A stretch of DNA of 64,000 bases, taken from assembly GCF_030408415.1 (NCBI RefSeq), contig NZ_CP046976.1, positions 1,426,001-1,490,000 of the forward strand, read 5' to 3'. Below, one piece after another: positions 37,748 through 49,902 of this stretch (positions within the stretch are counted from its first letter, which is position 1; every line of letters begins with the position of its first letter). The notes beneath the pieces are model-generated. The model ran no database searches and was not told where the DNA came from. It worked only from the letters and a program-made list of their open reading frames with translations. This DNA comes from Corynebacterium appendicis CIP 107643 (GTDB lineage Bacteria; Actinomycetota; Actinomycetes; Mycobacteriales; Mycobacteriaceae). A program made the position numbers and the translations under genes.

Positions 37748-38182
37748 CTACTCGTCCCTCGTCTTGTACGGGTCAGCCTCGCCTGCCGGCTTCGCGTTCT
37801 TCTTCAGCTCCGCCAGCTCCTCGTCGCGGGCGCGGGCGCGCGCGAGCAGCTCTTCCATGCGTGCCGACACCTCCGGCACGGTATCCAGCTCAAAGCTCAG
37901 CGTCGGAGTGAACCGGACGCCCAGCTCGTCGCCCATGATCTTGCGGAGCTGGCCGCGGGCGCGGTGCAGCGCCTCGGCGGCCTGGTCCAGGTCGGGCTCG
38001 TCGTCGATATCTGCGCCGCGGACCGTGTAGTACACAGTCGCATCGTGCAGGTCACCGGTGACGCGGGTATCCGTGACAGTGACCAGTTCCAAACGGCGGT
38101 CCTTGATCTGGCGCTCGATTGCGCTGGCCACGATTGTCTGAATCCGCTTGGCCAAGCGCTGCGCGCGGGTGTTGTCAGCCAC
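37748..38182 (-). CDS. rbfA: Ribosome-binding factor A
   Basis: A 144-residue 30S maturation factor: [45 protein letters not shown] and [16 protein letters not shown] are the KH-type RbfA pattern. Start GTG 38182 has AAGGGG 7 nt upstream. TACACT (minus strand, 38226-38221) is a plausible own promoter, placed after the GC-rich hairpin that separates it from infB. The C-terminal 35 residues are a charged extension. Confidence 0.94.
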   Translation of the reverse strand: MADNTRAQRLAKRIQTIVASAIERQIKDRRLELVTVTDTRVTGDLHDATVYYTVRGADIDDEPDLDQAAEALHRARGQLRKIMGDELGVRFTPTLSFELDTVPEVSARMEELLARARARDEELAELKKNAKPAGEADPYKTRDE

Positions 38183-38240
38183 AGTGATTCCCCTTCCTGC
38201 TCTTCAAAATCAGCTTCCCTAGTGTAGCGCCCCTCACCAA

Positions 38241-38281
38241 CGCCCACGCCCCGCGGGCGGTGAGCCAGCGGGGCGTGGGCG
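38241..38281. terminator. GC-rich hairpin between infB and rbfA
   Basis: Perfect 14-bp inverted repeat (38241-38254 and 38268-38281, arm CGCCCACGCCCCGC) with a 13-nt loop. There is no T-tract on either strand, so it would attenuate or pause, or protect a processed 3' end, rather than act as a standard terminator. A TACACT box 15-20 bp further on could restart transcription for rbfA. Confidence 0.55.
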
Positions 38282-38311
38282 GGTCGGAGCCGTCGATAAG
38301 CGGTCTGTGCG

Positions 38312-41152
<2,841 letters not shown>

Positions 41153-41287
41153 GTATCTCCTCTTGGTTGAGCTAGAGGCGACTGTCCGCGGCTACGCGAC
41201 AGGCCTCTAGACGATGGTCATGACGTTCATCGCTGATGCTTCATGGTCTGCTTCATGGCTGAAGACTCATCAGTTCTTTAGTCCTTT

Positions 41288-41569
41288 TCACTTACTGTGC
41301 GGAATTTCTTCCGCGATGTACTTTCGTACTGCGCTGGTGTCCACATTCGCGGACACCCGGAGGGCCCGCCCGAAGGCGCGGCGCGACTCCGCCAGCTCAC
41401 ATGCCTCGATGGTGGGTGTAATCCACGCGCCGCGGCCGGGAAGTCTCCGTCCCGGGTCCGCGATGACGCGCGTGGAGTCAGCGGGGTCGACGACGACGCG
41501 CAGAAGCTGAGTGTCCGGCCGCGCCTCGCGCGTGGCTATGCACGTCCGGGTTCGTGTCGGGTTACTCAT
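41288..41569 (-). CDS. ylxR: YlxR (DUF448) RNA-binding protein
   Basis: A 93-residue basic protein between nusA and infB. RTRTCIATREARPDTQLLRVV, the G-R-G-A-W motif in PGRRLPGRGAWI and the C-terminal AFGRALRVS are the YlxR pattern. The ATG at 41569 is preceded at 5 bp by an 11-mer copy (41574-41584), with no Shine-Dalgarno, which is odd. YlxR binds RNase P RNA or acts as a regulator in other bacteria. Confidence 0.92.
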   Translation of the reverse strand: MSNPTRTRTCIATREARPDTQLLRVVVDPADSTRVIADPGRRLPGRGAWITPTIEACELAESRRAFGRALRVSANVDTSAVRKYIAEEIPHSK

Positions 41570-41626
41570 TTTCGCTTATCGACGCCTCCCACCCCACCAC
41601 CTCGGCAGGATTGAAGCCAAGGGTCA

Positions 41627-41656
41627 AGCATACGCCATTGGGGCTCGGAACTGTAA
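41627..41656 (-). promoter_or_regulatory. Candidate promoter for ylxR-infB
   Basis: Minus-strand TTACAG (41656-41651) and TATGCT (41632-41627) with an 18-bp spacer make a reasonable sigma-A promoter about 50 bp upstream of ylxR, in the 184-bp gap after nusA. A small hairpin TCGGGGC-aca-GCCCCGA follows the nusA stop (41724-41740) and could lower read-through. The gap is markedly less GC-rich than the genes around it. Confidence 0.45.
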
Positions 41657-41753
41657 CTTCTTGTTCACTTTCACCCGAATGAATTACACCGGGTGGATTC
41701 GTCACCGTGGTACGCGGTGCCGTCGGGGCTGTGCCCCGAGGGCGCATCCCCGC

Positions 41754-42800
41754 CTAGTCAGCGCGGCCCGCGTCCGAGTGGATGTCGATCTTCCAGCCGG
41801 TCAGGCGCGCCGCCAGACGGGCATTCTGTCCTTCGCGGCCAATCGCGAGCGAGAGCTGGTAGTCAGGCACGGTCACACGCGCAGTCTGCGCCTCAAGGTC
41901 GAGCACCTCGACCTTGATCACCTTGGACGGCGCGAGGGAATTGCCCACGTAGACGGCCGGGTCGTCGGAATAGTCGACAATGTCGATCTTCTCGCCGTTG
42001 AGGCCGTCCATGATGTTGGTGACGCGCGCGCCGCGCGGGCCAATGCATGCGCCCTTGGCGTTAATGCCCTTCACGGTGCCCTTCACCGCCACCTTGGAGC
42101 GGTGGCCGGCCTCGCGCGCGATGCCGACGATCTCGACGGAGCCGTCCTCGACCTCCGGTACCTCGAGCGCGAACAGGCCGCGCACCAGCTCCGGGTGCGT
42201 GCGGGACAGGTTGACGGTGGTGTTGCGGTCGCCGGTGGTCACGCCGACGACGTACGCCTTGACGCGGTCACCGTGCTCGAGCTTCTCACCCGGGATCTGC
42301 TCCGCCGGCAGCAGGATGCCGTCCTGCGGGTTCGCTTCGGTGCCGAGCTGGACGACGACGATGCCGCGCGCATTCGCGTTCGCGTCGCGCTGCACGACAC
42401 CGGAGACGACCTTGCCCTCTAGGCCGGAGTACTCGTCGTAGGCGCGGGTCGCCTCGGCGGAACGCATGCGCTTGAAGATGGCCTCGCGCACAGCCAGCGC
42501 ACCCACGCGGGAGAAGTTCACCGGGGTGTCGTCGTATTCGGAGACGACGTTGCCCTCGTCGTCGAGCTCGCTGACCAGCACCGCGACCTGGCCGGTCTCC
42601 GTGTCAATGTCGACGCGCGCCTTCGAGTCGCTCACTTCTCCGGCAGCGCTAACACCAGCACCAGTTCCCCCGCGACCGGTCGGGCCGCTCTCCTCGCGGT
42701 AGGCGTGCAGGAGTGCCGTCGCGATCGTGGTCAACAGGTCGTCGACCGGGATGCCGGCTTCCTTCTCAATGCCTTCGAGTGCAGCGATGTCAATATTCAC
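41754..42800 (-). CDS. nusA: Transcription termination/antitermination factor NusA
   Basis: A 348-residue NusA of the short actinobacterial form without the C-terminal acidic repeats. The N-terminal RNA-polymerase-binding domain, S1 domain (EGKVVSGVVQRDANANARGIVVVQLG) and two KH domains (VGITTGD..., GPRGARVTNIMDGLNGEKIDIVDY and LSLAIGREGQNARLAARLTGWKIDI) follow in order. GTG 42800 has AAGGA upstream. It is 57 bp after rimP. Confidence 0.96.
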   Translation of the reverse strand: MNIDIAALEGIEKEAGIPVDDLLTTIATALLHAYREESGPTGRGGTGAGVSAAGEVSDSKARVDIDTETGQVAVLVSELDDEGNVVSEYDDTPVNFSRVGALAVREAIFKRMRSAEATRAYDEYSGLEGKVVSGVVQRDANANARGIVVVQLGTEANPQDGILLPAEQIPGEKLEHGDRVKAYVVGVTTGDRNTTVNLSRTHPELVRGLFALEVPEVEDGSVEIVGIAREAGHRSKVAVKGTVKGINAKGACIGPRGARVTNIMDGLNGEKIDIVDYSDDPAVYVGNSLAPSKVIKVEVLDLEAQTARVTVPDYQLSLAIGREGQNARLAARLTGWKIDIHSDAGRAD

Positions 42801-42857
42801 TTGTCTTCCTTACTACGGGGATGGTCGTGCTGGGTCTCGCGTGAATCGCGTTCGGTC

Positions 42858-43415
42858 CTACTCAGCGCCGCCGTTGCCTGCGAAGGCTTCGACGTCGTCG
42901 TAGTGCTTCTCCGCCAATTCCACTTCCGCGGCTGGCGGGGTGTTGAACTCAATTTCTACCACTGCACCCGACAGCGACGAAATAGGCGCGATCTCCACGG
43001 TGGGCTCGGCAGACTTCTTCGCTGCCGGAACGATCAGAGCGACGGTGTCTTCCGCACCGTTCAGCGCACCGATGCGGTAGAGCTTTTCCCCGGCCTTGAC
43101 CAGGTGGCCGCGGTTGCGGCGCCAGTGGCGCGCCTCGGTCAGCGGCAGGTCCACGCCCGGGGTGGTCACCTCCAGTGTGTAGCCCGCGCCGAAATTGACC
43201 TCGCCGCGCTCCTCGGCGGCGTCGAAAAGCTCGGAGAGCTCGTTGGAGACCTCTTCCAACTGGTCAAGCGTCGGTGCCTCATCGCCCGCAACGGCGACAA
43301 CGACCTGCGATTTCTTGCCCGCCTTGACCGTCTTCACGGTCTCGATGTCCAGGCCGCGTGCGTCGGTGACGGGGCGGATCAGCTGTACCAGTTCTTCGCT
43401 TTCCGGAAATGCCAT
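42858..43415 (-). CDS. rimP: Ribosome maturation factor RimP
   Basis: A 185-residue 30S assembly factor: LIRPVTDARGLDIETVKTVK, NFGAGYTLEVTTPGVDLPLTEARHWRRNRG and the C-terminal SH3-like domain (AVVEIEFNTPP) are typical. Start ATG 43415: TACAGT lies exactly 7 nt upstream, so probably leaderless, and the 16-bp TACAGTGGTGGCCATG is identical to that at ftsK. First gene of the rimP-nusA-ylxR-infB run. Confidence 0.93.
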   Translation of the reverse strand: MAFPESEELVQLIRPVTDARGLDIETVKTVKAGKKSQVVVAVAGDEAPTLDQLEEVSNELSELFDAAEERGEVNFGAGYTLEVTTPGVDLPLTEARHWRRNRGHLVKAGEKLYRIGALNGAEDTVALIVPAAKKSAEPTVEIAPISSLSGAVVEIEFNTPPAAEVELAEKHYDDVEAFAGNGGAE

Positions 43416-43465
43416 GGCCACCACTGTACGGGTACAGGCACAGGCGGGCGGTACAGTCTCCCACT

Positions 43466-44314
43466 GTGAAGTCCTCCCGCCAGATCCTCGCTGTCATTCT
43501 CGCCACAGCACTCGCCGCTCCCATGGCCGCGTGCTCGCCCCTCGATGTCTTCGGGCCGCGCGCGGACGGCGAGATCATCGCTCTGGCCAAGCAGGCATCC
43601 GCCGATGCTGAAGCCAGCAGCCCGAACAGCGGTGGCGATGACCCCAAGGCGAAGTGGAATGAGCTCCGAATCTTCCATGCCAAGCAGCTTCAGGACGAGG
43701 CCCGGCGCCTGTGCGGAACGGACGACAACGGCGAGACTCCCTCCACTTGCGAGGTGGAGTACGACGGAACCCACTTGCCGGTGGGCGGCGATGCGGCGGC
43801 CCTGGTGAAACTGACTGTCGAATCCGCCGGCAAGGTCCCCGACGAATCCGTCGACCTCGTCGTCGCCCAAGCCATCGACGGGGCTGCGGCCGCAGATCTC
43901 CCTCTCGATCTGCCCGCCATCGACGACGAGACCGCGCTCGAAGCCGTGAAACAGCTCGTCAGCGCGGAACACGCCGTGGACTTCGGGCTCGACATCGCCA
44001 CCGCCTACGCCGACGACCCGCTGCAGGACCGCATCGACTCACTGCGCACGCTTCACGACGCCCGCATCTCCGCTCTCCTCTCCGCCCTCCCCGAAGGACA
44101 ACTCCCCTCCCGGGAAGCCGGCTACGAGATTCCCAGCGGCGCGCCCACGAATCCCGCTGAGGCAGCCGACTTCGTCGACACGCTTGAAAGCGACCTCGTC
44201 GACCACTGGCGCACAGCCGCCGCCACCGCCGCTACCGGGGGTTCTTCCCCCGAGTGGCTGACCGCGGCAATCCTGCTGGCCGGCCACGCCCAGCGTTCAG
44301 CTGAACAGGCCTAG
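43466..44314 (+). CDS. Lipoprotein with DUF4439 ferritin-like domain
   Basis: A 282-residue secreted lipoprotein. The signal [21 protein letters not shown] ends in the lipobox M-A-A-C. The N-terminal mature part carries a Cys pair ([15 protein letters not shown]). The C-terminal helical region ([32 protein letters not shown]) resembles DUF4439, which lies between rimP and proS in related genera. GTG 43466 has TACAGT 8 nt upstream, so likely leaderless. Its stop overlaps that of convergent proS. Function unknown. Confidence 0.78.
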   Translation: MKSSRQILAVILATALAAPMAACSPLDVFGPRADGEIIALAKQASADAEASSPNSGGDDPKAKWNELRIFHAKQLQDEARRLCGTDDNGETPSTCEVEYDGTHLPVGGDAAALVKLTVESAGKVPDESVDLVVAQAIDGAAAADLPLDLPAIDDETALEAVKQLVSAEHAVDFGLDIATAYADDPLQDRIDSLRTLHDARISALLSALPEGQLPSREAGYEIPSGAPTNPAEAADFVDTLESDLVDHWRTAAATAATGGSSPEWLTAAILLAGHAQRSAEQA

Positions 44315-46089
44315 CCGTTGACCAGCTCCTGAACCTTCTCCACGATCTGGTCGGCCGGGACCTCGAGGGTCTCGCCGCCGCGGATGCGCAGCTCGATGAT
44401 GCCGTCGGCGAAGGCGCGGCCCAGGATCACGATGAAGGGCATGCCCAGCAGCTCGGCATCCTTGAACTTGACGCCTGGAGAGACCTTGGGGCGGTCGTCG
44501 ACAAGCACGTCGACGCCAGCGGCCTCGAACTCGCCGACCAGCTTCTCCCCTGCTTCCATCGCGGCAGCGTCCTTGTTCGCGACGGCGAGGTGCACCTGGT
44601 ACGGAGCGATCTCCTTCGGCCACACGAGCCCCTTGTCGTCGTGGGTCTGCTCCGCGATCACGGCGAGCATGCGGGTGATGCCGATGCCGTAGGACCCCAT
44701 CGTGGGCACGGCGCGCTTGCCGTTCTCGGCGAGGATCTGCACGTCGAAGGCCTCGGTGTACTTGCGACCGAGCTGGAAAATGTGGCCCAGCTCGATGCCG
44801 CGGGCGAGCTGTACAGTGCCGTTGCCGCTTGGCGACGGGTCGCCCTCCTTGATCTCCGCGGCCTCGATGAATTCGTCTACCTCGAAATCACGTCCAGCCA
44901 CCAGTCCGACAACGTGCTTCTGCTTCTCGTCCGCGCCGGTGATCCACGACGAACCGGTGACCACTCGCGGATCGGCGTAGATCTTCACACCGTTCTCGGC
45001 GAGCGCCCGCGGCCCCACATAGCCCTTGACCAGGAAATCGTTCTTCGCGAAGTCCTCTTCGCTGGCCAGCTCGAACGTGGCCGGTTCCAGGGATGCCTCG
45101 AGGCGCTTCTCGTCCAGCTCGCGGTCGCCCGGAATGAGCACGCCAGCCAGCTGCGGGCCGACCGGCTCGCCGTCCTCGCCCACCTGACGCGGATCGTCGA
45201 TCTTCACGACCATGCACTTGAGGGTGTCGGCGGCTTCGACCCTGCGGTCGTCGATAAGCACGCCCGCACTGTTCGCCCACTCAACGAGTGTCTCGATCGT
45301 CTCCGATGCCGGCGTGTCGTGGACCTGCGCCTCGGGCTGGCCCTCGATGGCGCGCTCGGCGGGCGGAACCGTGACCACAGCCTCGACATTGGCGGCGAAA
45401 TCGCCCGCGGTGGACACGACGAACGTGTCCTCGCCGTTGTCGCTGTACGCGAGGAATTCCTCGGAGGCGGAACCGCCCATCGCTCCCGACGTCGCCTTGC
45501 AGATCTCGTACTTCAGGCCCACACGGTTGAAGATCGCCTGGTACGCGCCACGGTGCTTCGCGTACGACTCGTCGAGCCCCTCATCCGACATGTCGAACGA
45601 GTAGCTGTCCTTCATCACGAACTCGCGGCCGCGCAGCACACCCGCGCGCGGACGCGCCTCGTCGCGGTACTTCGTCTGGATCTGGTAGAGCGTCACCGGG
45701 AAATCCTTGTACGACGAGTACAGATCCTTCACCGTCAGCGCGAACATCTCCTCGTGCGTCGGTCCGAGCAGCATGTCGGTGCCTCTGCGGTCCTTCAGCC
45801 GAAACAGGTCGTCGCCGTACTCCATCCAGCGGTTCGTGTCCTCGTACGGCTCGCGCGGCAAAAGCGCCGGGAACAGCAGCTCCTGCGCGCCGATCGCGTT
45901 CATTTCCTCGCGCACGATCTCCTCGATATTGCGTAACGCGCGCAGCCCCAGCGGCAGCCACGAGTACACGCCCGGCGCGGCGCGGCGGATGTAGCCGGCG
46001 CGCACCAGCAGCTTATGGCTGGGCACCTCTGCATCAGCGGGATCTTCGCGCAACGTGCGCAGGAACAGCGTGGACAACCGTGTGATCAT
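44311..46089 (-). CDS. proS: Prolyl-tRNA synthetase, bacterial type
   Basis: A 592-residue class II synthetase with the editing insertion. [41 protein letters not shown] and [31 protein letters not shown] (motif 2) precede the INS editing domain (about residues 225-390), followed by motif 3 ([17 protein letters not shown]) and the anticodon domain. Start ATG 46089 fits a leaderless mRNA (TAAACT, 7 nt). An 11-mer copy encodes LIDD in the editing domain (45249-45259). Confidence 0.97.
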   Translation of the reverse strand: MITRLSTLFLRTLREDPADAEVPSHKLLVRAGYIRRAAPGVYSWLPLGLRALRNIEEIVREEMNAIGAQELLFPALLPREPYEDTNRWMEYGDDLFRLKDRRGTDMLLGPTHEEMFALTVKDLYSSYKDFPVTLYQIQTKYRDEARPRAGVLRGREFVMKDSYSFDMSDEGLDESYAKHRGAYQAIFNRVGLKYEICKATSGAMGGSASEEFLAYSDNGEDTFVVSTAGDFAANVEAVVTVPPAERAIEGQPEAQVHDTPASETIETLVEWANSAGVLIDDRRVEAADTLKCMVVKIDDPRQVGEDGEPVGPQLAGVLIPGDRELDEKRLEASLEPATFELASEEDFAKNDFLVKGYVGPRALAENGVKIYADPRVVTGSSWITGADEKQKHVVGLVAGRDFEVDEFIEAAEIKEGDPSPSGNGTVQLARGIELGHIFQLGRKYTEAFDVQILAENGKRAVPTMGSYGIGITRMLAVIAEQTHDDKGLVWPKEIAPYQVHLAVANKDAAAMEAGEKLVGEFEAAGVDVLVDDRPKVSPGVKFKDAELLGMPFIVILGRAFADGIIELRIRGGETLEVPADQIVEKVQELVNG

Positions 46090-46120
46090 GCCGGTGAGTT
46101 TACCCGGTAGCTTTGACTGC
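46090..46120. promoter_or_regulatory. Mirror-symmetric divergent promoters of proS and yaaA
   Basis: The 31-bp gap consists of 7 bp, the proS -10 (TAAACT, minus strand, 46102-46097), 5 bp, the yaaA -10 (TAGCTT, 46108-46113) and 7 bp. This is base-for-base the geometry of the ribF/truB gap. Confidence 0.6.
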
Positions 46121-46861
46121 ATGCTGATCGTGCTCCCCCCTTCCGAAACCAAAGCTCCCGGCGGCGAAATGGACGGCATTGACGTGTCGTTTCCCTCCCT
46201 CGATCCGGTCCGCTCCGCGATCATGGACGACCTCGCCGCGCTCGACGTCGACGAGATGATGACCGCGCTCAAACTCCCCGCCACCAAGCGCGACGAAGCC
46301 GCCGAGAACCTCGAGCTCCGCTCCGCGCCCGTCATGCCCGCCATCTACCGCTACACGGGCGTGCTTTACGACGCCCTCGACGCCGGTTCCCTCCCTTCCC
46401 CCTCCCTCGATCGCCTCGCCATCGGTTCCGCGTTGTTCGGTATCGTCCGCGCCGTTGACACCATCCCCCGCTACCGGCTGTCCGGCGGCTCCAAGCTCCC
46501 GGCCCGCGACGGTGCCCTGCCCACCATGAAAGCCCGGTGGGGTTCCGCCATCTCCGACGCGCTGGCCGACCAAGGGTTCATCGTGGACATGCGCTCCGGC
46601 GCCTACCACCAGCTCGGCCCCGTGCCCGGCGCGGTCACCGTCCGTGTCGAATCGGCGCAGGAGGACGGCTCCCGGAAGGTCGTCAGCCACTTCAACAAGC
46701 ACTACAAGGGCGAACTCGCCCGCGTCCTTGCCACCGCCCCCGATGCAGACTCGGTGACCGACATCGAGGGAGTCGCCTCCATCGCCGAGGCCGCCGGGAT
46801 GACGGTGGAGCTGCCCGGAACTGATGTCAAGGATCCGCACCAGCTCACCCTGGTGGTGTAG
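46121..46861 (+). CDS. yaaA: YaaA family peroxide-stress protein (DUF328)
   Basis: A 246-residue YaaA-like protein: [14 protein letters not shown] at the N terminus, [44 protein letters not shown] and [12 protein letters not shown] near the end are the family hallmarks. In E. coli YaaA limits intracellular free iron and DNA damage during peroxide stress. The ATG at 46121 is likely leaderless. A palindromic repeat region follows the stop. Confidence 0.92.
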   Translation: MLIVLPPSETKAPGGEMDGIDVSFPSLDPVRSAIMDDLAALDVDEMMTALKLPATKRDEAAENLELRSAPVMPAIYRYTGVLYDALDAGSLPSPSLDRLAIGSALFGIVRAVDTIPRYRLSGGSKLPARDGALPTMKARWGSAISDALADQGFIVDMRSGAYHQLGPVPGAVTVRVESAQEDGSRKVVSHFNKHYKGELARVLATAPDADSVTDIEGVASIAEAAGMTVELPGTDVKDPHQLTLVV

Positions 46862-46907
46862 GAGGGGCGGGGGCGCGGGCGGCGTCGATAAGCGTGCTCG
46901 TGCTGGG

Positions 46908-47009
46908 CACTATGCGATGTCCACTATGCGATGCTGTTTTTCTCCGACCTGCGACCTGGGCTTTTCGGGATTGCATAGTGCAGATCGCATAGTGCAGATC
47001 GCATAGTGG
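46908..47009. repeat. Palindromic element of 14-bp repeat units between convergent genes
   Basis: The left half has CACTATGCGAT at 46908 and 46922; the right half has ATCGCATAGTG at 46984 and 46998 plus a partial copy GCATAGTG at 46973. All full copies are 14 bp apart. The outer pair folds perfectly over 14 bp (46919-46932 with 46998-47011), and shifted pairings are possible. It fills the gap between convergent yaaA and the AbiEi-like gene, so it could terminate both. It contains TTTTT at 46937-46941 on the plus strand. It resembles 15785-15847 in design though not in sequence. Confidence 0.7.
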
Positions 47010-47011
47010 AC

Positions 47012-47929
47012 TCAACCCAACAGGGACAACGCCTGACGGACCATCGCGATGAACCCGTCCGGATTGCGCAACAACTCCATCGGATCGACCCGGCGCACGA
47101 TGTATCCCCGATTCTGCAGGTACACCTCGCGTTTGCGCTCCTTCCTCAAGGTGATGCCCAAGGGCGCATAGGTCTTTCCGTCGTATTTCTCCTCCCCATC
47201 GACCTCGATGATGAGCTTGCCGAGCCCAAGATCGCCACTATACGGCCCGACCGGCACCTGCGTTGCCACTTCCGTCAGACCGGCTTGGATGAGGAGCGCC
47301 CGGGCGTAGCTCTCAAATGGCGATTGGGAATTATGCACGGCATACCGCAGCACTTCCCGCAGAACTGCGACTCCCTTCTTTCCCCGCATCAGCGCGACTG
47401 CCTGCTTCAGCTCGGCTCGCATGGCGTGGCGCGAATAAAGCAACCAGTCAAAGGCCACGAGTCCTTCCGCAAAACCGTGCCGGATCGCAATGACGAAAGC
47501 CGTGCGCACGGGCCCTGTGAACTCGATGCCGGGCAACTGCGGGTAGTGGAAGATCTCGTTGCGTTCGAGTTTGCCGCGATAGAACGTCGTGCCTTCTGCC
47601 CACTCAGCCTTCGGCGGGCTGAACCCAGACGGCAGCGTGAGCTCGACGTGCTCAGATGCGGTGGCAACGACCCACATGCCGAGCATTCGGGCTGCGGATC
47701 GCCCGGTCAGAACCGCCGTCGACGTTCCTAGCCCGACCGCTGCGGCGCGCAGCCACTTCCGTTCGTGGTAGGAAAGCCCAGCCAAGCTTTCCTTGCGTAC
47801 GGCATGCCTGCGCGATTGGGCGATCAACGCGCCGCTCGCCAGCTGCCCGAGCAGTTCTCGGTCGCCGTAGCACGCGCCCTGGATATCGACGAGCCCTTCC
47901 AGCAGCTCCTTCCCCTTCGCCAACTCCAC
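47012..47929 (-). CDS. AbiEi-like protein with C-terminal DUF559-type nuclease fold
   Basis: A 305-residue protein of a large actinobacterial family that joins an N-terminal AbiEi-antitoxin-like region (about 1-100: LLGQLASGALIAQSRRHAVRKESLAGLSYHER, then VLTGRSAARMLGMWV) to a C-terminal DUF559/very-short-patch-repair-like domain. The latter has SQSPFESYARALLIQAGL, YSGDLGLGKLIIEVDGEEKYDG and LQNRGYIVRRVDPMELL, where Glu, Asp and E-x-D/G could be the PD-(D/E)xK set. GTG 47929 has GGGAG 6-7 nt upstream. Such genes are accessory and strain-variable; a defence or toxin-antitoxin role is suspected, not shown. Confidence 0.75.
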   Translation of the reverse strand: MELAKGKELLEGLVDIQGACYGDRELLGQLASGALIAQSRRHAVRKESLAGLSYHERKWLRAAAVGLGTSTAVLTGRSAARMLGMWVVATASEHVELTLPSGFSPPKAEWAEGTTFYRGKLERNEIFHYPQLPGIEFTGPVRTAFVIAIRHGFAEGLVAFDWLLYSRHAMRAELKQAVALMRGKKGVAVLREVLRYAVHNSQSPFESYARALLIQAGLTEVATQVPVGPYSGDLGLGKLIIEVDGEEKYDGKTYAPLGITLRKERKREVYLQNRGYIVRRVDPMELLRNPDGFIAMVRQALSLLG

Positions 47930-48015
47930 AGTTTCTCCCTTCTCTCCCCTGCAGAGATTGGACTGCTCGCGACGCGGAAAGGTTCCATTCGGGCTGCCCT
48001 CGATACAATGACCGC

Positions 48016-48741
48016 ATGAATTCCCGGTCCTTGTACGGCGCGGCGCTAGGCTTCGCGTTGCTCAGTTTCGCTGTCATCTTGCTGCGCTACGACGCGGTGC
48101 CCGCAGAGATCCCCGTCCACATCGGCCCGGACGGCGAGGTCGACGGCTGGGTACCCAAATCTCTTCCAGCCGCGACATTCGGCGCGTGGTACTCGCTGCT
48201 GCTCGTCGCGCTGATCTACTTCGCGATCCCGCGTCCGGGCATCGCTTATCGACGAATCCCCGTCTCCCCCACCTCCGACGTCCCTTTCTCCGACACCGCC
48301 GCCGACAAGGCCGCTGCCCTGTTGCGCGTGTCGGACCGTTCGCTGGCCTGGATCGCCGTGGCGCTCGTCGTGCCGATGTGCCTGCTCCAGTTCACGTTCA
48401 CGTTCCCGGGGTTGGCGTCGTACCGGACGGCATCGGGCGTGCTGATCGGCGTCAGCCTCTTCGCAGCGGTGATCTACACCTTCGTGCTGCTTTCCCGCTG
48501 GCCGAAGCAGATGGAGGAAATGCCCACCGACGACGATGAACGCACCCGCCAGAAGCACTTCGGTGCGGGGGCCGGGATGGGCTTCTACAACGAGCCCGAC
48601 GACCCGATGGTCACGTGGGTTTCGCCGTTCAACCAGGGCAAGGTGGATCTGAACTGGGCCCATGCACCAGTGAAGCAGTACGCCCTCGTAGTTCTTGTGC
48701 TGCTCGTCGCGGTGTGCGTGGTTCCGTTCCTCGCTCTCTAA
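48016..48741 (+). CDS. DUF1648-containing membrane protein
   Basis: A 241-residue membrane protein: LYGAALGFALLSFAVILLRYDAVPAEIPVHIGPDGEVDGWVPKS is a DUF1648 domain. Four membrane segments are at about residues 7-25, 51-70, 109-128 and 134-155, a soluble stretch follows with AGAGMGFYNEPDDPMVTWVSPF, and a last segment ends the protein. TACAAT at 48004-48009, 6 nt before the ATG, indicates a leaderless transcript. An 11-mer copy lies at 48244-48254. Function unknown. Confidence 0.82.
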   Translation: MNSRSLYGAALGFALLSFAVILLRYDAVPAEIPVHIGPDGEVDGWVPKSLPAATFGAWYSLLLVALIYFAIPRPGIAYRRIPVSPTSDVPFSDTAADKAAALLRVSDRSLAWIAVALVVPMCLLQFTFTFPGLASYRTASGVLIGVSLFAAVIYTFVLLSRWPKQMEEMPTDDDERTRQKHFGAGAGMGFYNEPDDPMVTWVSPFNQGKVDLNWAHAPVKQYALVVLVLLVAVCVVPFLAL

Positions 48742-48766
48742 GCGCGGCCATCTGGAGGAAGTGACG

Positions 48767-49798
48767 ATGAAGAAGTGGATCGCAGGCATCGGAGCAGTTG
48801 CGCTCGTGGGAGCTGGGGCGGCGGCAGCCGTCGTCGTGGGGAGCGACACGACGGTCGAGCGCGTCGTCGACGGCGACACCGTCGACGTGTCCACCTGGTC
48901 GGGAACTAAGCGGGTGAGGCTGCTCAATATCGACACTCCTGAACTCGGCCATTTCGGCGAGCCAGAAGAATGCCTCGCTCAGGAGGCCAAGGACCGACTC
49001 GAAGAGCTCCTGCCGGCGGGTACAAAAGTGACGCTCGAGTACGACGTGGACCGGCACGACCGGTACGGCCGCGAGCTCGCCGGTGTTTTCGTGGGAGACG
49101 ACTTCGTCAACGAGCAGATCGTCAGCGAAGGATTCGCGCACGCGGTGGTCTTTGAACCGAACCGGAAATTTTACGACCGGATTCTCGCTGCCGAGGCAAG
49201 CCCGCGGTCGAATCAAACCGGGGTGTTCGGCGTCGGCCCCGAATGCCTGACCTCGGACCGGCGGGAGCAGTCCGACCTAGAAAGCACCCAGCGCGACATC
49301 AACGAGCTCGACCGCATGGATCTGGCGGACCCGACGGTAACCGCTGACGCCCGCCGTCTGGTGGACCGGATCCACCGCACAAGCGACGACATCCGCAGGC
49401 ACGCAGACAGTACGGAAGACTCTTTCTACACCGCACAGCTGCGTGATTTTCTGGATGCATCGCGGTCCCGAGCAGACGAAGCGGAGCGCGAACTCGACGC
49501 GACCGACAAGCGCGAGCGAGAGCGCATCGAGGATCTGAAGAAGCAGGAGCAGGAGGCGCAGCAGCGCGAAGCCCGGCAGCGGGAAGAAGCGCGCCGCGAA
49601 GCGGAACACCAGCGCGCCGCCGAGCAACCGCCGGCCCCGGCGCCCGCCCCAGCCCCTGCACCGAGTGCACCGTCTGGCGGAGCGGACACCTACACCGGCT
49701 GCCGCGCCTACGGCGGGAATTATTCGCTGAATAACGTCGACAAGAACGGCAGGCGGTACGCAAAAATCGACTGCAACACCAAAGAACAGATCGGTTAG
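48767..49798 (+). CDS. Secreted staphylococcal-nuclease-like (thermonuclease) protein
   Basis: A 343-residue exported nuclease. After a signal or anchor (WIAGIGAVALVGAGAAAAVVV) comes the SNase domain, residues 30-155: VERVVDGDTVDVSTWSGTKRVRLLNIDTPEL, with the catalytic Arg, and DVDRHDRYGRELAGVFVGDDFVNEQIVSEGFA, with Glu and Arg. Then follow a helical, Glu/Arg-rich coiled coil (180-285), a Pro-Ala linker and a 35-residue C-terminal module with two Cys (TGCRAYGG, KIDCNTKE). GGAGG lies 8 nt before ATG 48767, the upstream gene ending 25 bp earlier. DNA or RNA degradation outside the cell is likely. Confidence 0.85.
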   Translation: MKKWIAGIGAVALVGAGAAAAVVVGSDTTVERVVDGDTVDVSTWSGTKRVRLLNIDTPELGHFGEPEECLAQEAKDRLEELLPAGTKVTLEYDVDRHDRYGRELAGVFVGDDFVNEQIVSEGFAHAVVFEPNRKFYDRILAAEASPRSNQTGVFGVGPECLTSDRREQSDLESTQRDINELDRMDLADPTVTADARRLVDRIHRTSDDIRRHADSTEDSFYTAQLRDFLDASRSRADEAERELDATDKRERERIEDLKKQEQEAQQREARQREEARREAEHQRAAEQPPAPAPAPAPAPSAPSGGADTYTGCRAYGGNYSLNNVDKNGRRYAKIDCNTKEQIG

Positions 49799-49857
49799 CT
49801 GACACAGCAAGATGTTCACGGGCATTCCGTGAGCGGGCACACCTTGAACCGCACGGC

Positions 49858-49902
49858 AATTTATCGGTCTATCGGTCGAGTCGAATTTATCGGTTTATCG
49901 GT
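49858..49902 (+). repeat. AT-rich direct repeat upstream of the decayed ATPase gene
   Basis: A 19-bp sequence beginning AATTTATCGGT occurs at 49858-49876 and 49884-49902 with one mismatch (C/T), period 26 bp; each copy contains two TATCGGT units 8 bp apart. This is much more AT-rich than the surroundings and lies where a promoter/operator of the following ATPase remnant would be. Confidence 0.7.
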